NCBI RefSeq assembly: GCF_048128805.1
Contig: NC_135997.1
Location: 19,953,815-20,017,814 of the forward strand
Length of the DNA: 64,000 nt
Source of the DNA: Centroberyx gerrardi
Lineage: Eukaryota > Chordata > Actinopteri > Beryciformes > Berycidae
Reading direction: 5' to 3'
Made by a program: the position numbers and the translations under genes. Below are positions 63,300 to 64,000 of the stretch, in pieces. Numbering within the stretch: the stretch's first letter is position 1; every line of letters begins with the position of its first letter. The notes under the pieces are model-generated. The model had not been told where the DNA came from and made no database searches. It saw only the letters and a list, made by a program, of their open reading frames with translations.

Positions 63300-63559
63300 G
63301 TGTGTGTGTGTGTTTTACTATGTGCATACGTGTGTGTGTGAGGGTGTGAAAATAGAACTGTCATAAACTCTGGTTACTCAGACAATAGACTTGAATTCCA
63401 CATAATGTGACAGTGGTGGGGATGGAAACCCAGCTGACAATAAAAGGCGGACTGTTTTATGAGTGCAGTAGCATACTGCAGCGGGGAAACACCTAAAAAA
63501 TATATCTTATATTGTGGCCTATGGACCCTGTTTTTTAAATGACTGAGTAATAGCACATT

Positions 63560-63715
63560 TTAATGAGCCTGGATGGAGGTGTGTGACGGAGGGCTAATGG
63601 GAAGAGAAGCAGGTTTGAATCTCAGGACTGGTGGGGAAAGTAAATGAGTGACTGCCTCGTTTCTTTCTACAACTGTCCAGATGCTCTTGAGCCAGACACT
63701 TCACCCAAAACATTT
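63560..63715 (+). repeat. SINE-like fragment
   Basis: Contains GCAGGTTTGAATCTCAGGAC (B-box-like) and, further on, GCTCTTGAGCCAGACACTTC then ACCC, the same tail motif as the fragment at 49370-49480. Confidence 0.5.
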
Positions 63716-64000
63716 CCAGCGGCGTTCTAACAGTAAAACACTGACGTTGTACTGGGCAAATCCCAGGTGTAAATTTGTGTAACCGAACAAATGTGAAGCA
63801 GGGCTGTGCTGGAATTGAGCATGCTCAGTAAATCTTCTCTGGTTGAAAAAAGTTTAATAAAAAAAAAATCTTCTAAAGAGTGTTGGTCCCAGGATGAAAC
63901 TACATTTTCTATGGGTCCCAAACTGGAAAAAGTTTTCAAACTTTTTCTCCAAGGATCCACCATTAAATTATGTTGTTAAAAAGATGTACCCTATTTTTTT

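Larger units (their letters stand above)
57308..64000. other. kifbp 3' region and gene-free flank
   Basis: AATAAA motifs follow kifbp at 57843, about 58866 and about 58883. A 3'-tail-like GTAAAGCACTTTGTCACCCT segment lies at about 58238-58275. The rest holds SINE-like pieces, trinucleotide and TG repeats, and two diverged copies of one segment (about 60535-60655 and 61165-61285, sharing a GAATAACACACA end). No conserved coding exon is recognised. Confidence 0.45.

Overview
The window is nuclear DNA of a ray-finned fish, almost certainly a teleost. The three supported protein-coding genes are all vertebrate genes on the + strand, interrupted by short-to-medium introns with GT-AG junctions. The spaces between them hold teleost-type repeats: SINE tails ending in a 'cttgagcaaggcac'-like motif, hAT, Tc1/mariner and P-element-like transposons, LINE remnants and very long (TG)n microsatellites. 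There are no operons, CRISPR arrays or bacterial features. The species cannot be named from the sequence alone.

Layout. 1-15,950 is an accessory region made almost wholly of decayed mobile DNA. It has a remnant of a P2X7-intracellular-domain-like gene (510-1245, +), two copies of one TIR transposon (1391-2060 and 13739-14461), a long multi-exon P-element/THAP9-like transposase remnant (3900-9240, -) and a Harbinger-associated Myb/SANT-like gene remnant (12110-13392, -). 15,959-34,888 is an 11-exon glycosyltransferase family 6 gene (ABO / Forssman synthase / alpha-1,3-galactosyltransferase family). Its introns hold a foldback hairpin, a LINE fragment, a solo LTR with perfect target-site duplication, a 1.6-kb CCTCT pyrimidine tract and a nest of three or four DNA transposons. 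34,889-42,481 holds its 3' UTR, a hAT element, and a Tc1 transposase interrupted by a RecQ-helicase-like fragment. 42,482-46,127 is mpc1 (mitochondrial pyruvate carrier subunit 1), including a 4-nt microexon. 48,309-57,307 is kifbp (KIF1-binding protein) in 13 exons. 57,308-64,000 has no gene I can support, only the kifbp 3' region, SINE-like pieces and microsatellites.

How the genes relate. The three host genes look functionally unrelated: a Golgi glycan-capping enzyme, a mitochondrial inner-membrane carrier subunit, and a cytosolic kinesin regulator. The shared theme is architecture. Several exons are hugged by extreme microsatellites: (GT)26 before and (AC)8 after mpc1 exon 3, about 57 TG repeats before kifbp exon 6, (GT)n straight after the kifbp exon 11 donor, 28 C before GT6 exon 11, and the CCTCT tract from the GT6 exon 5 donor. 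Both the GT6 gene and kifbp also appear to have more introns than I recall for the human genes. I found no convincing novel multi-gene system. The strongest leads are the mpc1 microexon with its complementary flanking repeats, the polypyrimidine tract, the split GT6 catalytic region and the nested transposons.
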